Of a stretch of 64,000 bases of DNA, positions 32,946-40,269 are shown piece after piece. The notes beneath the pieces were generated by a model. The model made no database searches and was not told the DNA's origin. It was given only the letters and a program-made list of their open reading frames with translations. The position numbers and the translations under genes are program-made. The number at the start of each line of letters is the position of its first letter. Positions within the stretch are counted from its first letter, which is position 1. Origin of the DNA: JBAYIE01 sp965279165. GTDB lineage: Bacteria; Bacteroidota; Bacteroidia; UKL13-3. The stretch spans positions 2,542,001 through 2,606,000 of the forward strand of contig OZ257140.1 in assembly GCA_965279165.1 (NCBI GenBank). The letters are read 5' to 3'.

Positions 32946-34331
32946 GTGACTTTAATAAAATCGATTTCTGGAATCAGAGGAACTATAGGAGGTACACCTG
33001 GTGATGCATTAACTCCTGTAGATATAGTAAAATACACAGCAGCCTTTGGGGCTATGATAAAAGGCACTAATGCTACTTGCAAAATAATTGTAGGAAGAGA
33101 TGCCAGGATTTCAGGGGATATGGTGAACCGTTTGGTTACAGGAACTTTATCTGCCTTGGGTATTCATGTGGTTGATCTTGGTTTATCGACTACTCCAACC
33201 GTTGAAGTGGCAGTTAAAGACGAGCAAGCAGATGGTGGGATTATTCTTACTGCAAGCCATAATCCGAAGCAATGGAATGCCCTTAAATTATTAAATGGGG
33301 ATGGTGAATTTATTTCGGATGAATTGGGTAAAAAAGTGTTGCAAATTGCCGATAAAAATGAATTTCATTTCGAAAGCGTGGACAATCTCGGTCAGGTTGA
33401 ATTAAACAATACCTGGTTAAAGAAACATATTGATAAAATACTTGAACTTCCATTGGTCGACGTAAAAGCCATCAAAGCAAAAAATTTTAAGATTGTAGTT
33501 GATGCGGTTAATTCTTCCGGTGGTATTGCCGTTCCGATGTTGTTGCGTGCCCTTGGCGTGAAAGAAGTGGTGGAAATATTTTGTACTCCGGATGGAAAAT
33601 TTCCGCATAACCCGGAACCATTACCGGAAAATTTAAGTGAAATATCTGCTACGGTAAAGCGAAGCAAAGCTGATCTTGGCATCGTAGTTGATCCGGATGT
33701 AGATAGACTTGCACTGGTTTGCGAAGATGGAAGTATGTTTGGGGAAGAGTATACCTTGGTAGCAGTTGCAGATTATGTGTTGCAAAACAAATCAGGGAAT
33801 ACCGTTTCCAATTTATCTTCAACACGAGCATTACGCGATGTAACTGAAAAACATGGTGGTACTTATAAAGCAAGTGCGGTTGGAGAAGTTAATGTGGTTA
33901 AGTTGATGAAGGAAAGTAACGCCATTATTGGTGGTGAAGGTAATGGTGGAATCATCTATCCTGAACTACACTATGGCAGAGATGCTATGGTTGGAATCGC
34001 TTTATTCTTAACCCATTTGGCTAAATCAGATAAATTATGTTCGATGTTACGGGTAAGTTATCCCGACTATTTTATCGCAAAAAAGAAAATTGAACTTACT
34101 CCTGAAATCAATATTGATATTTTGATGGACAGGATTCAGGATAAATATAAAAACCAACCGATTAATACCATTGATGGGGTTAAGATTGAATTCGACAAAG
34201 AATGGGTGCACTTGCGACGGTCAAATACCGAACCGATTATCCGCATCTATGCCGAAAGTCAGAGCGAAACCATGGCAAATAGCCTTGCTGAAAAGTTAAT
34301 CAGCGACATGAAGGCAATCATTAAAGGATAA
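32946..34331 (+). CDS. glmM: Phosphoglucosamine mutase
   Basis: GlmM interconverts glucosamine-6-phosphate and glucosamine-1-phosphate on the path to UDP-GlcNAc. The GTG at 32946 gives MTLIKSISGIRGTIGG, the usual Bacteroidota N-terminus. The phosphoserine loop is ILTASHNPKQWNALKLLNGDG, the metal loop DPDVDRLALV, the sugar loop GGEGNGGIIYPELHYGRDA, and the phosphate-binding loop RRSNTEPIIRIYAES. The length is about 461 residues. Phosphomannomutase activity cannot be excluded on sequence, since Bacteroidota enzymes of this type are sometimes named for both. Confidence 0.9.
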   Translation: MTLIKSISGIRGTIGGTPGDALTPVDIVKYTAAFGAMIKGTNATCKIIVGRDARISGDMVNRLVTGTLSALGIHVVDLGLSTTPTVEVAVKDEQADGGIILTASHNPKQWNALKLLNGDGEFISDELGKKVLQIADKNEFHFESVDNLGQVELNNTWLKKHIDKILELPLVDVKAIKAKNFKIVVDAVNSSGGIAVPMLLRALGVKEVVEIFCTPDGKFPHNPEPLPENLSEISATVKRSKADLGIVVDPDVDRLALVCEDGSMFGEEYTLVAVADYVLQNKSGNTVSNLSSTRALRDVTEKHGGTYKASAVGEVNVVKLMKESNAIIGGEGNGGIIYPELHYGRDAMVGIALFLTHLAKSDKLCSMLRVSYPDYFIAKKKIELTPEINIDILMDRIQDKYKNQPINTIDGVKIEFDKEWVHLRRSNTEPIIRIYAESQSETMANSLAEKLISDMKAIIKG

Positions 34332-34352
34332 TAAATTTAGGGAAGAAGAATT

Positions 34353-35444
34353 ATGAAATGTGGAATAGTAGGATTGCCGAATGTAGGTAAATCAACCTTG
34401 TTTAATTGTTTAAGCAATGCCAAAGCACAGGCGGCAAATTTTCCTTTTTGTACCATCGAACCGAATATAGGAACCATCACAGTTCCGGATGATCGGTTAA
34501 ACGAATTAGCAAAGTTGGTAAAACCGCAACGCATTGTTCCAACCACCATCGAAATTGTAGATATAGCAGGTTTGGTTAAGGGTGCCAGCAAAGGCGAAGG
34601 ATTGGGGAATCAATTTCTTGCCAATATCAGGGAAACCGATGCGATTTTACATGTTTTGCGTTGTTTTGATGACGACAATATTATCCATGTGGATGGTTCA
34701 GTAAACCCTGTGCGCGACAAAGAAATTATCGATACCGAATTGCAATTGAGAGATCTCGATTCATTGGATAAAAAATTGCAACGTATTGCACGTGCCGCAA
34801 AAACCGGAGATAAAGATGCTACCAAAGCAGAAGCTTCATTATTAAAATATAAAGCCCATTTAGAATCCGGACAATCGGCCAGAAGTGCACCTGTTACCGA
34901 AGAGGATAAAAAGTTTGTAGAAGATATTTATCTGCTTACGGATAAACCGGTAATGTATGTGTGTAATGTAGATGAAGCTTCGGTGGTAAATGGCAACAAA
35001 TACGTGGATATGGTGAAGGAAGCGGTAAAAAATGAGGATGCAGGTATTTTGGTAATCAGTGCAGCAATTGAATCCGAAATTTCGACCTTGGAAAGTTACG
35101 AAGACCGCGTGGCCTTTTTATCTGATTTGGGATTAACCGATTCGGGGGTGGCTAAGTTGATCCGTGAATCGTATAAATTATTAAATCTCATTACCTATTT
35201 CACTGCCGGAGTACAAGAAGTTCGTGCCTGGACAATTACCCGCGGCATGCGCGCTCCACAAGCTGCTGCAGTTATTCATACCGATTTCGAAAAAGGATTT
35301 ATCCGCGCCGAAGTGATTCGGTATAACGACTTTTTACACTATGGTTCCGAATCGGCTTGCCGCGATGCAGGTAAACTGGGTGTAGAAGGAAAAGAATATG
35401 TGGTGAACGATGGAGATATAATGCATTTTAGGTTTAATGTGTAG
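34353..35444 (+). CDS. ychF: Obg-like ATPase YchF
   Basis: The 363-residue protein has the P-loop GLPNVGKSTLFNCLSNAKAQAANFPFCTIEPN, the DIAGLVKGASKGEGLGNQFL switch region, the YVCNVDE region in place of the usual NKxD guanine motif, and a C-terminal TGS domain with FTAGVQEVRAWTITRGMRAPQAAAVIHTDFEKGFIRAEV. The NVDE variant is why YchF binds ATP rather than GTP. The protein associates with ribosomes and responds to oxidative stress in other bacteria. It lies 21 nt after glmM and is probably cotranscribed. Confidence 0.95.
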   Translation: MKCGIVGLPNVGKSTLFNCLSNAKAQAANFPFCTIEPNIGTITVPDDRLNELAKLVKPQRIVPTTIEIVDIAGLVKGASKGEGLGNQFLANIRETDAILHVLRCFDDDNIIHVDGSVNPVRDKEIIDTELQLRDLDSLDKKLQRIARAAKTGDKDATKAEASLLKYKAHLESGQSARSAPVTEEDKKFVEDIYLLTDKPVMYVCNVDEASVVNGNKYVDMVKEAVKNEDAGILVISAAIESEISTLESYEDRVAFLSDLGLTDSGVAKLIRESYKLLNLITYFTAGVQEVRAWTITRGMRAPQAAAVIHTDFEKGFIRAEVIRYNDFLHYGSESACRDAGKLGVEGKEYVVNDGDIMHFRFNV

Positions 35445-35466
35445 TAATAGAAGATTACATACACCT

Positions 35467-35706
35467 CTAAAATAATTGTTTTATTACTTCTTCTTTGGTT
35501 AATGAAAAATGATTTGCAATCTCACCTAATATAGCCGACAATGTTCCGGTTTTTATTGGATTATGATTTGGAATGGTTATGTGGTGCTCCCCTTTTTGTT
35601 GTGTAGTAAGCCTAATATGGCTTCCTACTTGTCTGGTAACTTCATATCCTAGTTTCTTGCTAGCTTTTACAAGCATTTGAGAAGAAACATCTCTTGGTAA
35701 TTTCAT
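35467..35706 (-). CDS. hicA: HicA-like mRNA interferase toxin
   Basis: The 79-residue protein matches the HicA/YcfA dsRBD-like toxins: MKLPRDVSSQMLVKASKKLGYEV and QVGSHIRLTTQQKGEHHITIPNHNPIKTGTLSAILGEIANHFSLTKEEVIKQL. The catalytic His lies in GSHIRL. HicA cleaves mRNA when not bound by HicB. Its ATG overlaps the HicB stop (ATGA), the antitoxin gene coming first on this strand. That order is the reverse of the classical hicAB but common in Bacteroidota. Confidence 0.85.
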   Translation of the reverse strand: MKLPRDVSSQMLVKASKKLGYEVTRQVGSHIRLTTQQKGEHHITIPNHNPIKTGTLSAILGEIANHFSLTKEEVIKQLF

Positions 35707-35906
35707 GCCGCAAAAACTTCCTCTTTAACTAAATGAAGTCTGACTAATTTAGGTGAGTCGTTATCATAATGACAACGAATTGCTTCTTTAATGGATACTT
35801 TTAATTCTTCTATACTTTCTGCTTCTGTAATTATGGATACACCCATTCCCTTGGCTATATATCCACCTTCATCACTTTCTTCAACTAAAAAGATTACTTC
35901 TTCCAT
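35703..35906 (-). CDS. hicB: HicB-like antitoxin
   Basis: About 67 residues from the ATG at 35906 (MEEVIFLVEESDEGGYIAKGMGVSIITEAESIEELKVSIKEAIRCHY). The small HicB partial RNase H fold binds HicA at its active site. There is no obvious C-terminal DNA-binding domain, so autorepression may need another factor. Such short proteins are often misnamed as a 2-oxoisovalerate dehydrogenase subunit in databases, which the sequence does not support. An ATGA overlap couples it to hicA. Confidence 0.8.
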   Translation of the reverse strand: MEEVIFLVEESDEGGYIAKGMGVSIITEAESIEELKVSIKEAIRCHYDNDSPKLVRLHLVKEEVFAA

Positions 35907-36223
35907 TTTGGTTCTGATTTTTAACAAATTTAGGATTTTTAAACTAATTTAAGAATGAGCTAGATTCGCATATGGTTGATACAGAAATTTAAGGAACGTC
36001 TATTTTAAACATTGGATATATTAAAGGTGTAACCGACTGTTAGTCAGAAAAGCACTAAAATTTTGGTTTGATTTTCAATACTTTAAACCCAATTCCCATT
36101 TCCAAAATATATTTTCTACTTCCATTTAAAACCTTATTCATCAACCGATAAAGTAATCAACACCCATGTGGATAGGGCGTGTACAAGTACCCATTTCCAT
36201 TCCTTTACTTTGAAAGGAACAAA
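35907..36223. other. Intergenic stretch without recognisable features
   Basis: About 317 bp of AT-rich sequence between the divergent hicBA pair and the MBL hydrolase. The only signal I see is TACTTTG at 36206-36212, a possible -7 element close to the GTG start at 36224. A single DnaA-box-like TGTGGATAG at about 36167 has no neighbours and is not an origin signature. Confidence 0.4.
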
Positions 36224-36919
36224 GTGCTAAAAGTGAAGTTAACCTATCTCGGACATTCCTGTTTTCAACTTAATACCGGCGGTAAACGTATCGTAATCGA
36301 TCCGTTTATTCGGGGTAATACCTTGGCAGCTGAGGCAGGAATTGATATTGATGCCGTTGAAGCAGATTATATTTTTGTTTCTCATGGACACGATGACCAT
36401 ACCGGTGATTTGATGTACTTGGCCGAAAAAACCAATGCCTTGGTGGTTTCTATTTGGGAAATTTATTCGTGGATGAACAAACAAGGATATACCAATGCTC
36501 ATCCAATGAATATCGGTGGTAAAAAGGTGTTTGATTTCGGGAGCGCTAAAATGACTTTTGCAGCGCATTCCAGTTCATTAGCAGATGGTACGTATGCAGG
36601 TGTTGCGGCAGGTTTTATTTTCGAATGCGAAGGCAAAACCATTTATTATGCGGGTGATACCGGTTTGCATACCGAAATGGAATTATTAGGCAAACAGCAT
36701 AAAATAGATTGGGCAATTTTACCCATTGGCGATAATTTTACCATGGGTTATGAAGATGCAGCAACTGCAGCCGAAATATTACAATGCAAAAAAGTAATAG
36801 GTATGCATTTCGATACGTTTGGATTTATTAAAATAGATCATGAAAAGGCAAAACAACATTTTGCAAATAAGCATTGCGATTTGGTGTTATTGCCAATAGG
36901 AAAAGAAATAGAATTATAG
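36224..36919 (+). CDS. MBL-fold metal-dependent hydrolase (UPF0173 type)
   Basis: The 231-residue protein from GTG at 36224 (MLKVKLTYLGHSCFQLNTGGKRIVIDPFIRGN) has the metallo-beta-lactamase motif VSHGHDDHTGD, later the metal ligand Asp in YYAGDTGLH, and the C-terminal His in GMHFDTFGFIKID. It is typical of the UPF0173/YtkL group, whose substrate is unknown. GTG at 36233 is an alternative start; the far GTG at 36179 is unlikely. It is followed at once by parA. Confidence 0.85.
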   Translation: MLKVKLTYLGHSCFQLNTGGKRIVIDPFIRGNTLAAEAGIDIDAVEADYIFVSHGHDDHTGDLMYLAEKTNALVVSIWEIYSWMNKQGYTNAHPMNIGGKKVFDFGSAKMTFAAHSSSLADGTYAGVAAGFIFECEGKTIYYAGDTGLHTEMELLGKQHKIDWAILPIGDNFTMGYEDAATAAEILQCKKVIGMHFDTFGFIKIDHEKAKQHFANKHCDLVLLPIGKEIEL

Positions 36920-36924
36920 TTAAA

Positions 36925-37728
36925 ATGGGAAAAGTAATAAGTATTGTAAACCAAAAAGGTGGCGTTGGAAAAACAACAACAGCAATTAACCTGGCTGCCA
37001 GTTTGGGTGTACTGGAGTATAAAACATTGGTGGTAGATGCCGATCCGCAAGCCAATACCACTTCGGGATTGGGGTTCGACCCAAAAAATATTCGCCTTGG
37101 GTTATATGAATTGATGATTAACGATGCTCAGGTTAGCGATACAATTTTAAAAACGGAAATCGATTACCTCGATATTCTTCCTTCGAATATTGATTTGGTT
37201 GGAGCAGAAATTGAGTTAATCAATTTGCCTAACCGTGAGCGTATCATGAAACATGCGTTGAGTAAAATAAGAAACGAATACGATTTTGTGATTATCGATT
37301 GTTCTCCTTCCTTGGGTTTGATTACGACCAATGCATTAACTGCCTCCGACTCGGTGATTATCCCGGTACAATGCGAATATTTTGCCTTGGAAGGTTTGGG
37401 TAAATTGTTGAATACCGTAAAAATTATTCAGTCGAGTTTGAATCCGGATTTACAAATTGAAGGATTATTACTTACCATGTACGACATGCGTTTGCGTTTG
37501 TCAAATCAAGTGGTTGAAGAGGTGAAAATGCATTTTCAACAACTGGTTTTTGATACCATTATCCAACGCAATACTCGTTTAAGTGAAGCTCCTAGCTTTG
37601 GCAAACCGGTTATAACCCACGATGCTGAATGCAAAGGAACCATCAATTACTTAAACCTAGCCAAAGAGTTATTGCAAAAGAATGGCATGACTAAAATGGA
37701 CAAATTTGAACCGCAAATATTAAACTAA
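36925..37728 (+). CDS. parA: Chromosome partitioning ATPase ParA/Soj
   Basis: ParA ATPase of 267 residues from the ATG at 36925 (MGKVISIVNQKGGVGKTTTAINLAASLG), with the deviant Walker A KGGVGKTTT, Walker A' VVDADPQANTTSG, and Walker B FVIIDCSPSLGLITTNAL. The EYFALEGLGKLLNTV stretch and the parB gene 1 nt downstream identify it as the chromosomal ParA rather than a plasmid or MinD relative. It moves ParB-bound parS regions apart. It lies 5 nt after the MBL hydrolase. Confidence 0.95.
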   Translation: MGKVISIVNQKGGVGKTTTAINLAASLGVLEYKTLVVDADPQANTTSGLGFDPKNIRLGLYELMINDAQVSDTILKTEIDYLDILPSNIDLVGAEIELINLPNRERIMKHALSKIRNEYDFVIIDCSPSLGLITTNALTASDSVIIPVQCEYFALEGLGKLLNTVKIIQSSLNPDLQIEGLLLTMYDMRLRLSNQVVEEVKMHFQQLVFDTIIQRNTRLSEAPSFGKPVITHDAECKGTINYLNLAKELLQKNGMTKMDKFEPQILN

Positions 37729-37729
37729 G

Positions 37730-38620
37730 ATGAGCAATACAATAAAACGAAATGCATTGGGAAGAGGCTTGAGTGCTTTATTACAAGATGCCAATACCGA
37801 TATCACTACAAGCACGGATACCAAACCGGTAAACCATATCAGCGAAATATTAATTAGCCAGATTCAGGCCAATCCTTTTCAACCTCGTAGTGATTTTAAA
37901 GATGAAGCTTTGGGTGAGTTAGCCGAGAGTATCAAGTTACATGGCATCATACAACCTATCACCGTTCGTAAAATGGGGTATGATTCTTACCAAATTATTT
38001 CCGGTGAACGCAGAACCCGTGCCTCTATTTTAGCCGGACAAACAAAAATACCTGCCTACATACGCGTGGCCAACGACCAGGAAATGCTGGAGATGGCTCT
38101 GATTGAAAATATACAACGTGAAGAATTAAATCCGATTGAAATTGCATTAAGCTACAAACGTTTGATTGATGAATGCAGTTTAAAGCAAGAAGAATTGGCA
38201 GATAGGGTTAGTAAAAACAGATCCACTGTAAATAACTACATGCGTTTGCTAAAGTTACCGGATAGCGTGCAATTGGCATTGAAGGAAGGTAAAATTACCA
38301 TGGGACATGCACGTGCGATTATCAATGTAGATGATCCAAAGAAACAGGAATGGATGCTGGAGCAAATGATTGCAAACGAACTAAGCGTTCGTGATGTGGA
38401 AGGTTTGGTTAGAGAAGGTACGGTGAAGGAAACCAAAGAAAAAAAGAATGCAACACATAGTACCACTATTTCAAAAACTTGGCTCGAATACCAGAAAAAA
38501 TTAAGCGAAAAACTAGAAACCAAAATAAGTGTAAAAGCGGATGAAAAGGGTAGAGGTGCAATAAAAATCCCATTCCGTTCGCCTTCCGATTTGCAAAGGA
38601 TATTGGATATTATTGGATAA
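37730..38620 (+). CDS. parB: Chromosome partitioning protein ParB
   Basis: The 296-residue protein begins with RNALGRGLSALLQDA, then has the ParB/Srx N-terminal CTPase domain (ISQIQANPFQPRSDFKDEALGELAESIKLHGIIQPITVR, SGERRTRASILAG, MALIENIQREELNPIEIA), the helix-turn-helix (KQEELADRVSKNRSTVNNYMRLLKLPD) and a C-terminal dimerisation region ending in PFRSPSDLQRILDIIG. It binds parS and spreads on DNA. I found no parS palindrome (TGTTTCACGTGAAACA-like) in this window. Its 3' end runs into the repeats at 38618. Confidence 0.95.
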   Translation: MSNTIKRNALGRGLSALLQDANTDITTSTDTKPVNHISEILISQIQANPFQPRSDFKDEALGELAESIKLHGIIQPITVRKMGYDSYQIISGERRTRASILAGQTKIPAYIRVANDQEMLEMALIENIQREELNPIEIALSYKRLIDECSLKQEELADRVSKNRSTVNNYMRLLKLPDSVQLALKEGKITMGHARAIINVDDPKKQEWMLEQMIANELSVRDVEGLVREGTVKETKEKKNATHSTTISKTWLEYQKKLSEKLETKISVKADEKGRGAIKIPFRSPSDLQRILDIIG

Positions 38621-38760
38621 AATATTCCCAACGTTCTAGCGCATTTGCAATGTTAATTGTTCTTGCGCATTTGCAATGCGCGAAATATCCTATTAATATT
38701 CATTCAATAATTGTTTTACCCCTAGGTTTTCATGCATTTGCGATGCGCGAAACAAATCCC
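38618..38760. repeat. Palindromic intergenic repeats (GCGCATTTGCAATGCGC family)
   Basis: Three copies: GCGCATTTGCAATG (38639-38652), the perfect hairpin GCGCATTTGCAATGCGC (38665-38681, arms of 7 bp around TGC) followed by GAAATATCC, and GCATTTGCGATGCGCGAAAC (38734-38753). AATATTCCCAACGTTCT precedes the first copy and has a counterpart at 26866-26880. They fill the gap between parB and the DUF5683 gene. Confidence 0.75.
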
Positions 38761-38772
38761 ATATTTTATCCC

Positions 38773-38780
38773 TAATTTCG
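38773..38780 (+). promoter_or_regulatory. Candidate -7 element abutting the DUF5683 start codon
   Basis: TAATTTCG (TAnnTTCG variant) ends 4 nt before the ATG at 38785, implying a leaderless or nearly leaderless transcript. No -33 TTG is obvious. The repeats at 38618-38760 end just upstream. Confidence 0.45.
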
Positions 38781-38784
38781 CGTC

Positions 38785-39372
38785 ATGCGAATGCGTTTCT
38801 TGTTTGTTTGTATATGGTTTTTAATCGGTTTCCATGGATTGCAGGCACAAACCTTGATTGTGCCTGAACCGGAAAAGAAAACAGAAACCACCAAACCCGG
38901 ACCAAAGGTTAAAAAACATTCACCTGCTACTGCCACTTGGCTTTCGGCGGTATTGCCGGGCGCAGGACAAGTATACAACCGCCGCAACTGGTGGTGGAAA
39001 GTACCTATTATCTATGCGGCCGGAGCTGGTTTTGTGTATGGCATCAACTTTTACCAGGAAAATTACAACGATTTTAAGGACGCATATAAATACCGCATCG
39101 AAACTGGCTCAGATACCAATGGCGACCCTCGTTTTGATAAGTTTCAAACCCCAACATTAAAGTCGATACGGGATAGTTACCGTACAGCCAGAGACGAATG
39201 TTTTATCGGTTTAATGCTGGTATATACACTTCAGATTCTGGATGCGTCGGTTGAAGCACATTTTCTTGAATTTAATGTAAATGATGACTTATCTTTGAAT
39301 GTGAATCCTGTTTACGTTCCTTCCCCAAATAATGCGTATGCAGGAATTCAGTTTGTTTTAACATTAAAATGA
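38785..39372 (+). CDS. DUF5683 family membrane protein
   Basis: The 195-residue protein has a signal peptide (MRMRFLFVCIWFLIGFHGLQAQ) and the DUF5683 block KKHSPATATWLSAVLPGAGQVYNRRNWWWKVPIIYAAGAGFVYGINFYQENYNDFKDAYKYR, followed by SYRTARDECFIGLMLVYTLQILDASVEAHFLEFNVND. The N-terminus resembles TM2-type P/G-rich membrane domains. Function is unknown, but the gene sits between parB and dapB/lepB in many Bacteroidota, as here, which suggests an envelope role linked to growth. Confidence 0.85.
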   Translation: MRMRFLFVCIWFLIGFHGLQAQTLIVPEPEKKTETTKPGPKVKKHSPATATWLSAVLPGAGQVYNRRNWWWKVPIIYAAGAGFVYGINFYQENYNDFKDAYKYRIETGSDTNGDPRFDKFQTPTLKSIRDSYRTARDECFIGLMLVYTLQILDASVEAHFLEFNVNDDLSLNVNPVYVPSPNNAYAGIQFVLTLK

Positions 39373-39400
39373 TTGTAATGAAGGAGATTACTAACCACCA

Positions 39401-39417
39401 CACATGCTAATCATGTG
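39401..39417. other. Small hairpin before dapB
   Basis: CACATG and CATGTG pair around a CTAAT loop in the 64-nt gap between the DUF5683 gene and dapB. No T-run follows, so it is not a clear terminator. It may be an RNA structure or chance. Confidence 0.3.
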
Positions 39418-39436
39418 CGTAATTAAAAAGTAAGAC

Positions 39437-40180
39437 ATGAAAATAGCATTGTTAGGGTATGGTAAAATGGGAAAAGCAATCGAGAAAATTGCAACTTCCA
39501 AAGGACATGAAATCGTATACAAAGTAAACCTCGAGAACTCCTTCGACTTTATGCCTATCAGTTTGCAAAATGTAGATGTGGCCATCGATTTTAGTATGCC
39601 TTCTGCTGCAGTAGATAATATTTTAAAATGTTTTGAAGCAAAAGTTCCAATTGTTATTGGCACAACCGGCTGGTACGACCAATTTGATTTTATAAAAGAT
39701 AAATGCCTAGCCGAAGGGCAATCCATGATTTACTCCACTAACTTTAGTATTGGGGTTAATATTTTTTATAAACTCAATAAGATTCTTGCCAAAATGATGG
39801 CCGATCAACATGAGTATGACGTGATGATTGAAGAAGTGCATCATACCGAAAAGAAGGACCATCCGAGTGGAACCGCCCTTAGTTTGGCTAAACAAATATT
39901 AGCCGAGAACAAAGAAAAAACCGAATGGAAAGGCCGTTTGATGTACAATGACAATATGCCTTCACAAAGTGTGAAACCCAATGAATTGCTTATCGAATCG
40001 AAAAGGGTAGGAGATGTAACAGGCGACCATACGGTTATTTATGAATCCATGATTGATGAAATTCAGATTACACATAAAGCAAAATCGCGTTACGGATTTG
40101 CAAAAGGCGCAGTTATGGCAGCCGAATGGATTATTGGTCGCCATGGAATTTATACCGTAGATGATATTTTGAATCTCTGA
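39437..40180 (+). CDS. dapB: 4-hydroxy-tetrahydrodipicolinate reductase
   Basis: DapB reduces HTPA to tetrahydrodipicolinate in the lysine and diaminopimelate pathway. The NAD(P)-binding motif is KIALLGYGKMGKAIEKIA; VAIDFSMPSAAVDNI, IGTTGW, the catalytic loop EVHHTEKKDHPSGTALSLAKQI and the C-terminal RYGFAKGAVMAAEWIIGRHGIYTVDDIL are present. The 247-residue length is a little short, as usual in Bacteroidota. It follows DUF5683 by 64 nt and precedes lepB by 89 nt. Confidence 0.95.
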   Translation: MKIALLGYGKMGKAIEKIATSKGHEIVYKVNLENSFDFMPISLQNVDVAIDFSMPSAAVDNILKCFEAKVPIVIGTTGWYDQFDFIKDKCLAEGQSMIYSTNFSIGVNIFYKLNKILAKMMADQHEYDVMIEEVHHTEKKDHPSGTALSLAKQILAENKEKTEWKGRLMYNDNMPSQSVKPNELLIESKRVGDVTGDHTVIYESMIDEIQITHKAKSRYGFAKGAVMAAEWIIGRHGIYTVDDILNL

Positions 40181-40269
40181 AATATAACCACCTATACTGC
40201 CTCTAAACCACTTATCCCATTTAAATAATATTCAAAACAAACCAGCGTTTGTGTTAAAAATAAGTTTGC

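Noticed and set aside
36160..36176. DnaA-box-like TGTGGATAG suggesting an origin near parAB
   Set aside because: A single imperfect box without a cluster, AT-rich unwinding repeat or dnaA/gidA genes nearby is not enough.
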